From positions 1-33,147 of the forward strand of contig WBXI01000018.1 in NCBI GenBank assembly GCA_008933025.1: a stretch of DNA of 33,147 nt, read 5' to 3'. The translations under genes and the position numbers were made by a program. Positions within the stretch are counted from its first letter, which is position 1, and each line of letters starts with the position of its first letter. The notes under the pieces were generated by a model. It was not told the DNA's origin. It saw nothing but the letters and a program-made list of their open reading frames with translations, and made no database searches. Origin of the DNA: Verrucomicrobiota bacterium (GTDB lineage: Bacteria; Verrucomicrobiota; Verrucomicrobiia; Limisphaerales; UBA9464). Below are positions 24,963-33,147 of the stretch, piece by piece.

Positions 24963-26057
24963 GTGAACCGTTGGCTCCTTTGCCTTCTTTGTGCCGCCGG
25001 CATCCTGTCGTTCGCACGGCGCTGCCCGGCCCCGATCATCTTCCGACCGGGGGAAGGCTGGACGTACGAACCCGTGGGCCAGACCGGCAAATGGGAACGC
25101 AAAAGCGCCAAGGAACAGCTTCAGGTCGCCCGCGAGGCCTTCGATCGCCACGACTACGGCACGGCCCAGAAATCCTGTCGCCGCGTGATCAAGATCTGGC
25201 CGTTGTCCGACTACGCGGGCCCGGCGGAATTCCTTCTGGGCCGCACCTACGAGATGCGCGGTTTGGACGAGAAAGCCTTCAAGGAGTACCAGAAAGCGCT
25301 CACCAAGTACCCGAAGCTTCCCAACTACGCCGAGGTCCTCCAACGCCAGCTTTCCATCGCCAACCGTTTCCTTGGCGGCCAGTGGTTCCGCTTCATGTTC
25401 GGCTACATCCCGTTCGCGCCGTCGATGAAGGACACCGCCAAACTCCTCGACCAAGTCGTCGACAACGGGCCCTACCATGCCACCGGCCCCATCGCCCAGA
25501 TGCAGGTCGGCACCGCTCACGAACGGCAGAAGGACTATCCGCTCGCGGTGAAGGCCTACCAGAAGGCGGCCGACAATTATTTCGACCGCCCGGAGATCGC
25601 CAGCGACGCCCTGTACCGCGTGGGCGTGGCGTGGAACCGCCAGGCGAAACGCGCCGAGTACGACCAATCCGCGTCGGCGAAGTCCATCGACGCGATGAAC
25701 GATTTCAAGGCGTTGTACCCGGGCGACAAGCGGGTGCCGGAGGCGACGGCGGTGATCCTGGACCTGAAGTCCGAACAGGCGCGGGGCGCGTACGAGACCG
25801 CGCGGTTCTACGAGAAGTACCGGAAGTACCCGGGTGCGATGGTGTACTACAACGAGGTGGTGGTGAAGGATTCGAAGTCCCCGTGGGCCGAGAAGGCGCG
25901 CGAACGTCTCGAGGCCCTCGCGCCGCTCGCCAAGGAACAGATGCGGAAGTACGCCGAGGCCGACAAGAAACGCCTCGAGGCCACGCGCGCCGCCGCAAAA
26001 TCCACGGGCCCCGCCGTCAACCCGCCCAAACCGCCGGCGTACAAGGACGGCAAATGA
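24963..26057 (+). CDS. bamD: BamD-like TPR outer-membrane assembly protein
   Basis: The 364-residue protein has a short signal sequence (WLLCLLCAAGILSF) and then a run of TPR-type helical pairs: QLQVAREAFDRHDYGTAQKSC, AEFLLGRTYEMRGLDEKAFKEYQKAL, VGTAHERQKDYPLAVKAYQKA. It ends with a Lys-rich helical tail. BamD receives unfolded outer-membrane proteins with BamA; the typical length is about 245-290, so this one is extended. A canonical lipobox is not clear, although Cys residues occur in the signal. GTG at 24963 is the only reasonable start. The stop overlaps lptE in ATGA, linking two outer-membrane biogenesis functions. Confidence 0.78.
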   Translation: MNRWLLCLLCAAGILSFARRCPAPIIFRPGEGWTYEPVGQTGKWERKSAKEQLQVAREAFDRHDYGTAQKSCRRVIKIWPLSDYAGPAEFLLGRTYEMRGLDEKAFKEYQKALTKYPKLPNYAEVLQRQLSIANRFLGGQWFRFMFGYIPFAPSMKDTAKLLDQVVDNGPYHATGPIAQMQVGTAHERQKDYPLAVKAYQKAADNYFDRPEIASDALYRVGVAWNRQAKRAEYDQSASAKSIDAMNDFKALYPGDKRVPEATAVILDLKSEQARGAYETARFYEKYRKYPGAMVYYNEVVVKDSKSPWAEKARERLEALAPLAKEQMRKYAEADKKRLEATRAAAKSTGPAVNPPKPPAYKDGK

Positions 26058-26590
26058 TGCCGGCCCGACGCGTTCCTCCGAGATTCCCCGGTGCCTGGCT
26101 CCTGCTGGCGTTCGCCGTCCTGCTGTGCGGTTGCGCGGGCTATCGTCTCGGCCCCAGCAACGGCGAAACCGCGGGTACCCGCAGCGTCGAGTTCAAGCCG
26201 TTCTCCGACCAGACCCTCGAGCCACGCCTTCTCGAACCGGTCGCCCAATCCCTCCGCAAGGGCCTGCAACGCGACGGCACCTTCCGCCTCGCCACCCGCG
26301 AACCCGGCGACATCGTGGTGAGCGGCGCGCTCGTCGGCTATAGCCGCCGCCCCCTCACCTACCAGCCCAAGGACCTCTTCACCACCCGCGACTACGAGGT
26401 GCGTCTGGTGGCCCATGTCACCGCAGTCGAACGCTCCACCGGCCGCGTCCTCTTCGACCGCGAGATCGTCGGCCGCACGCCGATCCGGTCGGCTCCCGAT
26501 CTCAACAGCGCCGAACGCCAGGCCGCCCCGCTCCTCGCGGACGACCTTTCGCGCACCATCCTCTCCCTTCTCGTCGATGGCTCCTGGTAG
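26054..26590 (+). CDS. lptE: LptE-like LPS-assembly lipoprotein
   Basis: The 178-residue protein has a lipoprotein signal with lipobox LLCGC, making Cys27 the lipidated residue, directly followed by AGYRLG, the start typical of LptE/RlpB. The domain alternates strands and helices (SVEFKPFSDQTLEPRLLEPVAQSLRKGLQ, then DIVVSGALVGYSR and RLVAHVTAVE), with a helical end (LADDLSRTILSLL). LptE plugs the LptD barrel that inserts lipopolysaccharide into the outer membrane. It overlaps bamD by 4 bp upstream and the propeller gene by 14 bp downstream, so the three form an operon. The lgt enzyme that lipidates such proteins is encoded 1.3 kb downstream. Confidence 0.85.
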   Translation: MMPARRVPPRFPGAWLLLAFAVLLCGCAGYRLGPSNGETAGTRSVEFKPFSDQTLEPRLLEPVAQSLRKGLQRDGTFRLATREPGDIVVSGALVGYSRRPLTYQPKDLFTTRDYEVRLVAHVTAVERSTGRVLFDREIVGRTPIRSAPDLNSAERQAAPLLADDLSRTILSLLVDGSW

Positions 26591-27836
26591 TTTCCCCCGC
26601 GCCGTCCGGCGCGGGTTGTTCCCGTTGCTGTCCATCGTCGCGGCCACCGCGCTGCAGGCCGCCGATTGGCCCGGTTGGCGGGGCATCCACCGCGACGGGA
26701 TCGCCGGCGATCCCCTGCCCGCCACGCTGCCCAGCCAACCCGCGCCACGCTGGCGCATGCCCCTCGGCCACGGCTACGCCAGCCCCGTCGTCGCCCGGGG
26801 CAAACTCGTCGTGCTCGAGGAGTCCGGCGGGCGCGAGACCGCGCGCGCCCTCGATCCCGCCACCGGAAAGGAACTGTGGCACACAGCGTACGCCGCGGCC
26901 TGGTCGGACGAATTCGAGCCCGGTCCGCGCTGCACGCCGCTGGTCGACCGCGGGTTGGTCTTCGTCCAGTCGGCCCAGGGCGAGTTCGCCTGCCTGTCCC
27001 TCGACGACGGCCACCGGATCTGGGGATTCCGTTTCGCCGACCTCGGCATGGTCTGGATTTCGGAACGTCACTCCAACATCGGCGCCGCCGTCCGCCGCGG
27101 CCATACCGGTTCTCCCGCGATCGCCGGCGACCGCGTGATCGTCCAGGTCGGCTCCAACCGGGGCGCCGCCATCGTCGCCTTCGACCGACTCACCGGACGC
27201 CAGCTCTGGAAGTCCCTCGACGACGGCACGAGCTACTCGTCCCCGGTGGTGGCGCGGATCGCGGGCCGGGAACAATTCGTGACGGCCACGTGCGAGGGTT
27301 TGGTGGGGCTCGACACGGCGGACGGCGCGTTGCTGTGGCGCGTCCCGTTCCGCACCGGCGCCAACCGCAACGTGCTGACGCCGGTGATCGACGGCGATTC
27401 GGTGGCGTTTGCCAGCCACACCACCGGCCTGCGGCACGTCACCGTGCGCGCGGACGGCGCCCGGCAGGCCGTGGCCGAGGATTGGTACAACCGAAACCTC
27501 CCCATCAACCTGTCGACCCCGGTCAAGTGGGACGGGCACTATTACGGGCTCGGCGCGGCCCGGGATTTCGTGTGCGTGAACGCGGCGGACGGCAAGGTGG
27601 CCTGGAGCGAACCGGGTTTCGGGGCGGTCGCGCAGACCATCGGCGGCGCCGGACGGTTGATCGTCCAACTCGACACCGGCGAGGTGCGTTTGCTGCGCGC
27701 GACGCCGGCCAAATACGAGGAACTCGGCCGTTTCCAGGCCTGCGGGAAGACGTATAGTCTCCCGGCATGGAGCGACGGGGCATTGTACGTCCGCGACCCG
27801 ATGGGTTGCGCGGCGTACGTCCTCGGGACGAAATGA
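26577..27836 (+). CDS. Secreted PQQ-like beta-propeller protein
   Basis: The 419-residue protein has a signal peptide (LFPLLSIVAATALQAA) followed by the segment ADWPGWRGIHRDGI, typical of exported PQQ-like propeller proteins of Planctomycetes and Verrucomicrobia. Repeated blades carry A-x-D-x-x-T/D-G-x-x-x-W units: ALDPATGKELWH, SLDDGHRIWGF, AFDRLTGRQLWK, GLDTADGALLWR, VNAADGKVAW. There are no obvious quinoprotein catalytic residues, so a binding or assembly role is more likely than dehydrogenase activity. Its start lies inside the end of lptE, which ties it to outer-membrane assembly. A BamB-like role next to BamD is conceivable, since BamB is also a propeller with this repeat type, but it is unproven. 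Confidence 0.8.
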   Translation: MAPGSFPRAVRRGLFPLLSIVAATALQAADWPGWRGIHRDGIAGDPLPATLPSQPAPRWRMPLGHGYASPVVARGKLVVLEESGGRETARALDPATGKELWHTAYAAAWSDEFEPGPRCTPLVDRGLVFVQSAQGEFACLSLDDGHRIWGFRFADLGMVWISERHSNIGAAVRRGHTGSPAIAGDRVIVQVGSNRGAAIVAFDRLTGRQLWKSLDDGTSYSSPVVARIAGREQFVTATCEGLVGLDTADGALLWRVPFRTGANRNVLTPVIDGDSVAFASHTTGLRHVTVRADGARQAVAEDWYNRNLPINLSTPVKWDGHYYGLGAARDFVCVNAADGKVAWSEPGFGAVAQTIGGAGRLIVQLDTGEVRLLRATPAKYEELGRFQACGKTYSLPAWSDGALYVRDPMGCAAYVLGTK

Positions 27837-27891
27837 CCGGACGCCGCCCGATCCCCGGCGGGATCGCCAACGCACCGATGCCACGCGCCGC

Positions 27892-28677
27892 ATGAAACCC
27901 ATCCTTTTCGATATCGGCGGCTTCCAGGTCCACACCTTCGGACTGTTGGTGGGGCTGGGATTCGTGGCCGGGCTGTGGTTGGCGTCGCGACTCGCGCGCA
28001 GGGCGGGCCTGCGGCCGGAGCTGGTCTATGACCTCGCCGTCCCGTGGATCGTCATCGGCGCCCTGATCGGCGCACGGACGGTCTACGTGATCAGCTATTG
28101 GGAGCGCGATTTCGCGGGTCGCCCGTGGTTCGAGACCCTCGAGGTGTGGCGCGGCGGGCTGGTGTTCTACGGCGGATTGATCGGCGGGAGCCTCGCGGCC
28201 ATCTTCCGGTTGAAACAACTGAAGCTGCCGTTGTGGCGGGTCGGCGACTGCCTCGCGCCCGGCATTGCCCTGGGCCATGTTTTCGGTCGCGTCGGTTGCC
28301 TCTTCAACGGCTGTTGCTACGGGCACGCCTCGAACCTTCCCTGGGCCATCCGCTTCCCCAAGGGCACGCTGCCATTCGATGGACCCGTGCATCCCGCCCA
28401 GATCTACGAGGCGCTCCTGGACCTCGCCCTCGCCGGCACCCTCGCGTGGCTCCACGGACGGCGCCGCTTCGATGGGCAGATCTTCTCGCTCTACCTGATC
28501 GCGTACGCCTTCGTCCGCACTTTCGCCGAGTTGTTCCGCGGCGATTACTCCGTCCGCTCCGCCCCCTTGGCCGGCATACTCACCCCGGGCCAGTCCACCA
28601 GCATCGCCACCCTGGCCGCCGGCCTCGCCCTCTATTTCGTCCTTCGCCGCGGCCAATCGGCCCCGGCCCAACCCTGA
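27892..28677 (+). CDS. lgt: Prolipoprotein diacylglyceryl transferase
   Basis: The 261-residue inner-membrane enzyme moves diacylglycerol from phosphatidylglycerol to the lipobox cysteine of prolipoproteins. It shows the Lgt signature HVFGRVGCLFNGCCYG at 129-144, the motif WRGGLVFYGGLIGG at 87-99, and HPAQIYEAL at 167-175, together with about seven membrane segments. The length is normal for the family. It lies 55 bp after the propeller gene and 10 bp before the pseudouridine synthase gene, so at least lgt and rluD are probably co-transcribed. LptE, with a clear lipobox, is a likely local substrate. Confidence 0.95.
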   Translation: MKPILFDIGGFQVHTFGLLVGLGFVAGLWLASRLARRAGLRPELVYDLAVPWIVIGALIGARTVYVISYWERDFAGRPWFETLEVWRGGLVFYGGLIGGSLAAIFRLKQLKLPLWRVGDCLAPGIALGHVFGRVGCLFNGCCYGHASNLPWAIRFPKGTLPFDGPVHPAQIYEALLDLALAGTLAWLHGRRRFDGQIFSLYLIAYAFVRTFAELFRGDYSVRSAPLAGILTPGQSTSIATLAAGLALYFVLRRGQSAPAQP

Positions 28678-28687
28678 CCCATCCCCG

Positions 28688-29632
28688 ATGTCCAAAAACG
28701 ACACGATCGTCCTCGAGCACACGCTGCCGCGCGAACGGCTCGACCGGCACCTCGCGTCGATCATTCCCGACGTTTCCCGCGCCACCGTCCAGCGACTCAT
28801 CATCGACGGCCGCATCAAGGTCGACGGCCAACTGGTCAAACCCACCCACGGGCCACGGGCCGGGGAAGTCGTCACGATCCGGTGGCCCGACCCGCGCAAA
28901 GCCGAGGCCCAACCGCAGGACATCCCCCTCGACATCCTGTTCGAGGACGACGACCTGATCGTCATCAACAAGCCGTCCGACCTCGTGGTGCACCCGAGCG
29001 CCGGACACGACGACGGCACCATCGTCAATGCCCTGCTGCACCACTGCCGCGGCGGGTTGAGCGGCGTCGGCGGCATCGAGCGACCGGGCATCGTGCATCG
29101 CCTCGACCTCGGGACGAGTGGCTGTCTGGTCGTGGCCAAGAACGACCGGACCCACATCGCGCTCACCGAGCGGTTCCAGGAACGGACGGTCGAGAAGACC
29201 TACCAGGGCATCCTGTGCGGCACCCTCGAGCTTTCCTCGGGCGACATCCGGCTGCCGATCGCGCGCCATGCCACGAATCGCAAGCGGATGGCCGTGGTCC
29301 GCGGCGGACGCTCGGCATGGACCTCGTACCGGCGGCTCGAGATCCTGCGCGGCGCCACGTTCGTCGAGGCCATGCTCCATACCGGCCGGACCCACCAGAT
29401 CCGCGTCCATTTCCATCACCTCGGGCATCCCATCGTGGGCGACAACACCTACGGGAAAGCCGCGAACCTCAAGCTCAAGGAAGCGACCGGCGTGGTCGCC
29501 GCGCGCCAGATGTTGCATGCCCGCAAGCTGGCTTTCCGGCACCCGCGCGACGGGCGCTTCTGCGAGTTCAACGCGCCGTTGCCGGCCGATTTCCGCGCCG
29601 TGCTCGAGGCGTTGCGGGAACCCGCCGATTGA
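28688..29632 (+). CDS. rluD: Pseudouridine synthase, RluD/RluA family
   Basis: The 314-residue protein has an N-terminal S4 RNA-binding domain (about residues 11-65, with RLDRHLASIIPDVSRATVQRLI). The catalytic domain follows, with the motif HRLDLGTSG at 138-146, where Asp140 is the nucleophile, and GRTHQIRVH later on. RluD makes pseudouridines in helix 69 of 23S rRNA; other RluA-family enzymes act on different 23S or tRNA sites, so the target is inferred from domain order. The ATG at 28688 directly begins the S4 region. The Lgt-RluD neighbourhood may reflect general operon packing only. Confidence 0.9.
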   Translation: MSKNDTIVLEHTLPRERLDRHLASIIPDVSRATVQRLIIDGRIKVDGQLVKPTHGPRAGEVVTIRWPDPRKAEAQPQDIPLDILFEDDDLIVINKPSDLVVHPSAGHDDGTIVNALLHHCRGGLSGVGGIERPGIVHRLDLGTSGCLVVAKNDRTHIALTERFQERTVEKTYQGILCGTLELSSGDIRLPIARHATNRKRMAVVRGGRSAWTSYRRLEILRGATFVEAMLHTGRTHQIRVHFHHLGHPIVGDNTYGKAANLKLKEATGVVAARQMLHARKLAFRHPRDGRFCEFNAPLPADFRAVLEALREPAD

Positions 29633-29667
29633 ACGGGCGCCCGCGAACGCCGCCGGTTGCCACGCCA

Positions 29668-31029
29668 ATGACGCCGATTGCCAACCGCGACGCCGAGCCC
29701 GGCGCTCCCGTTTCCCCCGGACCGGTGGAATGTCCCCCTCGGCGTCGGAAGGGGCGACAACGCGGCGTGGTCGTCGTCCTCGCCCTGCTTGCGCTCGCGG
29801 GAAACTTTTCGCTCGGCGCCGCGCCCCTCCCGCAAAAGCCCGCGCCGCCCGTCGTCCGCGTGGTCGAGAACGGCGAGTCGAAAACCGCGCCGGAAGCCTG
29901 CCGTGCCACGCTCGTGGGCCCCGGTGTCAACCAACCCGATCCCTTTCCCGGTTACGCCGGGTTCGTCGGGTGGGAATCGCCGGTCCGCCTGAAGAACGGC
30001 GATTGGCTCGTCGGTTTCAACGCCGGTTACTGGCATGCCTCGGCGCCCACTCCCCTGCGGTATCCGGCGAAGTCGCTCGCCGAATACCGCAAGCTCGGCC
30101 TGCCCGAGGGCATCGTCGCCCCCACCGGGGGACGCGCCATGGTCATGCGCTCCACCGACGGCGGCCGCACGTGGGGCAAGCCCACCACGCTGGCCGACAC
30201 GCCCGACGACGACCGGCATCCGGCCTTCGTCGAACTCCGCGACGGCACGGTCCTGTGCTCCTTCTTCACCTACCCGGGCGAACCCGAGGGCGGCGATCTC
30301 TCGAAGGATCCGTCCCTGGCCGCACGCGTGCATTTCGTCCGTTCCTTCGACGGCGGCCGCACCTGGGAAAAGAAAACCCGCCGTCTGGAGACGGGGTTCC
30401 TCTACGACGAAACCGATGGCCCGTTGCTGCGCCTGCGCGACGGATCGGTCGTCGCCGCGATCAACGGCCGTCCGCGGGGCGGCCCTCCCGACGCCGCGGC
30501 CCTGGTGCGTTCCACCGACCGTGGACGCACCTGGAAGACCGTGGGAACGGTGCGGACCGACCATGACCTTCAGGAAGTCACCGTCGCCGAACTGCCCGGC
30601 GGCGAACTGGTCATGATGGCACGTCCCGAAGGCGACATCACTTGGTCCCGCGACCATGGCCGGACCTGGACGCCGCCGGTCACGTTCGGCATGCGACTGT
30701 TCGCGCCGAGCCTCCAGGTTCTGGAGGACGGGACCTTGGTCTGCCTCCACGGCTCGTATGCACCCGGCCATGGCGGGCTTCGGGTGATCTTCAGCACCGA
30801 CGGCGGACGGAGTTGGATCGCTCCCGCGAAAGACCACGGGTTTCTGGTGGACCATGCCTACGGCTACGGCAAGGCGATGGAGCTTCCGGACGGGTCGCTG
30901 TTCGTCACGTATCTGGCCACCGGCGGGCACCGCACGGGCGACGCCCAGTCCAACGCGATCCGTTGCATCCGCCTGCGGGTGCGCGGGGATCATTCGGGCA
31001 TCGAACTGCTGCCGGCACCGAACCGGTAG
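29668..31029 (+). CDS. Secreted BNR-repeat sialidase-like protein
   Basis: The 453-residue protein has an N-terminal membrane/signal segment after a basic stretch (VVVVLALLALAGNFSLGAA, about 33-51). A six-bladed propeller follows, with at least five Asp-box motifs S-x-D-x-G-x-T-W: STDGGRTW, SFDGGRTW, STDRGRTW, SRDHGRTW and STDGGRSW. Asp boxes mark sialidases and related exo-acting proteins but are not catalytic. I did not find a convincing Arg triad, so activity is uncertain. Such proteins are abundant in Verrucomicrobia and Planctomycetes, where many may be glycan-binding. ATG at 29668 is 35 bp after rluD. Confidence 0.8.
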   Translation: MTPIANRDAEPGAPVSPGPVECPPRRRKGRQRGVVVVLALLALAGNFSLGAAPLPQKPAPPVVRVVENGESKTAPEACRATLVGPGVNQPDPFPGYAGFVGWESPVRLKNGDWLVGFNAGYWHASAPTPLRYPAKSLAEYRKLGLPEGIVAPTGGRAMVMRSTDGGRTWGKPTTLADTPDDDRHPAFVELRDGTVLCSFFTYPGEPEGGDLSKDPSLAARVHFVRSFDGGRTWEKKTRRLETGFLYDETDGPLLRLRDGSVVAAINGRPRGGPPDAAALVRSTDRGRTWKTVGTVRTDHDLQEVTVAELPGGELVMMARPEGDITWSRDHGRTWTPPVTFGMRLFAPSLQVLEDGTLVCLHGSYAPGHGGLRVIFSTDGGRSWIAPAKDHGFLVDHAYGYGKAMELPDGSLFVTYLATGGHRTGDAQSNAIRCIRLRVRGDHSGIELLPAPNR

Positions 31030-31159
31030 CGGCCCGTCCAAGGAGCGCCCCACGCGGCACGCGATCCATCGCGGCCCGGGCCGGCGTCGAAGGCAGCCTC
31101 CGCTCGCGCGGCGCCTTGCAGGATCCCCACGAACGGAAGGGGCGGCGCCGCGATTCGCA

Positions 31160-31188
31160 TTGTCCGGCGGCACGGGTCCGTCTATGCA
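31160..31188 (+). promoter_or_regulatory. Putative promoter of the membrane glycosyltransferase gene
   Basis: TTGTCC, a 17-nt spacer and TATGCA lie 11 bp before the ATG at 31200. The leader would be only a few nucleotides, like the candidate before bamD. The rest of the 170-nt gap after the sialidase gene shows nothing recognisable. Confidence 0.3.
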
Positions 31189-31199
31189 GCGCGGCCGGA

Positions 31200-33147
31200 A
31201 TGCCTTCGACCCCGCGCCCCGTCCCGACGCCGCTCCTGTGGCGCGTCTGGCTCGCCGTCGGCGCATGGGCCGCGGTTTCCGGCTGGGCGCTCTCGCTGGT
31301 CGGCTGGCTCGGGGCGCCGGGCTATGCCGCCAGCGCCGTCGTCGGGACCGCGCTCGCGGGGGTGGCGTGGCGGGACGAATGGCGCCGCGCCTTCCGGGGC
31401 TGGCGCAAACCCTGGCGCCGCGCCGCGCCGCTGGGATTCGCCCTCGTCGCCGTGCTGGCCATCGCCGGCGGCGCCCTCCACGCGCCTTCGAATTGGGACA
31501 CCTTCTGGTACCGGCTGCCGCGCGTGCTCCATTGGCTGGACGCCGGACGTTGGCACTGGATCGAGACGCCCGAGGGCCGGTTCAACTTCCTCGCCAACGG
31601 CATGGAACTCTTGCACGCCCCGTTGCTCGCGTGGACCGGGTCGTACCGATCCTTGTTCCTGCCCAACGCGGCCGCGTTCCTCCTTCTCCCGGGCCTGTCG
31701 TTCGCGGTCTTCCGCGGCCTCGGCGTGCCGTCCCGACCGGCCTGGTGGTGGATGTGGCTGGCCCCGTCCGGCTGGGTCTATGCCAGCCAGGCCGGCAGCG
31801 TGGCCAACGACCTGGTTTCCGCGGTCGACGCGCTCGCGGCAATCGCCTTCGCGTTGCGGGCCCGCGCGACCGGACGCTTCAACGACGTGGCGTGGTGCGG
31901 CATCGCCGCGGCGCTCCTGACCAACTCCAAGCAGACCAACCTCCCGCTGCTGCTGCCGATCGCGGTGCTGGTGTTGCCCGCGCTGCCCGCCTTGTGGCGG
32001 CGCCCCGTCGCCGCCCTCGGCACGATCGCCGTCGGCGTCCTGGCCAGTCTGGTGCCGATCACCCTCGCGAACCTGCTGCACACCGGGCACTGGTCGGGAT
32101 GGAGTCCGGCCGAACGGAATTTCGTCCCGGTCCACCCGCTGTTCGCGGTGGTCGCCAACACGGTGATCCTGCTGGTCCACGATCTCCTGCCGCCGTGGGT
32201 GCCCGGCGCCGGGGCGTTGAACCAGGCTGCCGCCGGCATGGCCACGGCATTCCCGGAATGGGTCCGGGGCTTCGAATTCTTCGGGGCCGTTCCCACCAGC
32301 TTCGACGAGGCATGGGCCGGACCGGGAATGTTCGTGACGCTGCTGCTCGTCCCGTTCGTCGTCGCCCGGATGGGGCGCGTGGAGGCCCACGAACCCCGGG
32401 CCGTGGATCGGATCACCCGCGTGCGCCCGCCCGTGTTCCTGGCGGCCTCCGCCATCGTCATCGCGAGTCTCGTGCTCCTGGCGCAGATGGGTTGCCGCCA
32501 GCCCGCGCGCTATCTGGCACCGTATTTTCCCCTCGCCCTCGCCTTGCTCCTCCGGCGTCCCGTCGCCGTCGGCATCGTCCGTTCCCGCGCTTGGCAGACC
32601 GCCGCCCTCGTCGCCCTGGCCGGTGCCGCCGGTTACGTCGCCCTGCTCAAGGTCCGCCCCCTGGTTCCCGCGCGCGCCCTCGTCGCCGCCTGGGTCGGGG
32701 CCCATCCCGACCATCCCCTCTCGCGTCGCCTTCGCGACCGACTCGGCACCGACGGACCCCCGATGCATCCGGTCCAGGCTTTGCTGCCGCGATTGGGAGC
32801 CGTGCGGACAGTCGGCTTCGCGGCCGTCGCGGCGGGGGAACCGTATCTCTGGGATATCCACGGCGGACGACGGGTCGTCCATGTGCCGCGCAAACCGGAT
32901 CCCGCGACTTTGGACCGGCTCGGACTGGAGTACGTGGTGTTGGACGATCTCGCGGCGCGCTATGGCGACCAAGCGGACGGCCTCGCGTGGGCGGAATCGG
33001 TGGGAGGCGAGGTGGTGGCCTCGGCGCCGATGGATCTGGCGGCGGTACGGGCGCGACGGGCGGCGGGAGGATTGCCGTCGCTGGAAGACCTCGCGTACCA
33101 GCGTTCGCGGGATGGCAAACCCGCGGTGGACAACTTCAATCTGGTCC
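31200..33147 (+). CDS. Polytopic membrane glycosyltransferase-like protein (GT-C/ArnT-like), cut by the window edge
   Basis: An open frame of 649 codons runs from ATG at 31200 to the right edge without a stop, so the 3' end is missing. The product has roughly ten hydrophobic segments, beginning with WRVWLAVGAWAAVSGWALSL. The loop after the second or third segment contains SNWDTFWYRLPRVLHWLDAG, matching the D-x-x-x-Y-x-x-P-R pattern of GT-C enzymes (ArnT and PMT type). In those enzymes a periplasmic-loop Asp helps transfer a sugar from a polyprenyl-phosphate donor. A soluble C-terminal domain follows residue 515 or so. The likely location is the inner membrane, with envelope glycan modification as the likely role. 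The substrate is unknown. Confidence 0.75.
   Translation, partial: MPSTPRPVPTPLLWRVWLAVGAWAAVSGWALSLVGWLGAPGYAASAVVGTALAGVAWRDEWRRAFRGWRKPWRRAAPLGFALVAVLAIAGGALHAPSNWDTFWYRLPRVLHWLDAGRWHWIETPEGRFNFLANGMELLHAPLLAWTGSYRSLFLPNAAAFLLLPGLSFAVFRGLGVPSRPAWWWMWLAPSGWVYASQAGSVANDLVSAVDALAAIAFALRARATGRFNDVAWCGIAAALLTNSKQTNLPLLLPIAVLVLPALPALWRRPVAALGTIAVGVLASLVPITLANLLHTGHWSGWSPAERNFVPVHPLFAVVANTVILLVHDLLPPWVPGAGALNQAAAGMATAFPEWVRGFEFFGAVPTSFDEAWAGPGMFVTLLLVPFVVARMGRVEAHEPRAVDRITRVRPPVFLAASAIVIASLVLLAQMGCRQPARYLAPYFPLALALLLRRPVAVGIVRSRAWQTAALVALAGAAGYVALLKVRPLVPARALVAAWVGAHPDHPLSRRLRDRLGTDGPPMHPVQALLPRLGAVRTVGFAAVAAGEPYLWDIHGGRRVVHVPRKPDPATLDRLGLEYVVLDDLAARYGDQADGLAWAESVGGEVVASAPMDLAAVRARRAAGGLPSLEDLAYQRSRDGKPAVDNFNLV

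Noticed and set aside
31182-32972. Minus-strand open frame of 596 codons at the right end
   Set aside because: It is Arg/Gly/Asp/Gln-rich and low in hydrophobic residues. The plus strand encodes a coherent polytopic membrane protein over the same bases, running off the edge.

Overview
The window reads as chromosomal DNA of a free-living, high-GC, Gram-negative member of the Verrucomicrobiota (or a close PVC relative). This is inferred from gene content: many secreted glycan-active proteins, Tat-exported TIM-barrel proteins, a BamD/LptE outer-membrane pair, a calcium-binding DPDGDG spacer in a secreted esterase, and a Dxs with GDA in place of GDG. No taxonomic marker such as rRNA is present. 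Genes are tightly packed and switch strand often. I see no tRNA, rRNA, insertion sequence, prophage or CRISPR array.

Region 1 (1-5.1 kb): an inactive-looking S41 protease homologue; a minus-strand set of three DsrE/TusDCB-like sulfur-relay proteins with an A-type Fe-S carrier downstream; RNase HII overlapping a YraN-type nuclease; and a group-2 sigma70 factor behind a long untranslated leader. Region 2 (5.4-8.8 kb): dxs, xseB and a YheT-like hydrolase on the minus strand, closed by a clear terminator. Region 3 (9-17.3 kb): secreted carbohydrate-active proteins: a GH32 fructanase, a sialate O-acetylesterase-like SGNH protein, a cytochrome c'-like protein, an unrecognised large secreted protein, and a Tat-exported glycosidase-like gene broken by a 7-bp tandem repeat.

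Region 4 (17.4-21.4 kb) is the most interesting. On the minus strand a clear SAM-I riboswitch and an intrinsic terminator precede a threonine-synthase-family PLP enzyme, followed by a MoaD/ThiS-like sulfur carrier ending in Gly-Gly and then by the GTPase Der, which here has a long repetitive tail. A SAM OFF switch on a threonine synthase makes little metabolic sense. It makes good sense if enzyme plus carrier form a protein-thiocarboxylate-dependent homocysteine (methionine) synthesis system. That is my main hypothesis; it rests on gene order and regulation, not on biochemistry.

Region 5 (21.5-33.1 kb): a SHOCT/PH-like protein; a Tat-exported TIM-barrel protein with tandem N-terminal modules, paired with a rhodanese; an envelope run bamD-lptE-PQQ-like propeller, followed by lgt, rluD and a BNR sialidase-like protein; and a polytopic glycosyltransferase-like protein that runs off the right edge.

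Coordinates and residue numbers were worked out by hand. Family assignments come from motif recognition, not database searches.
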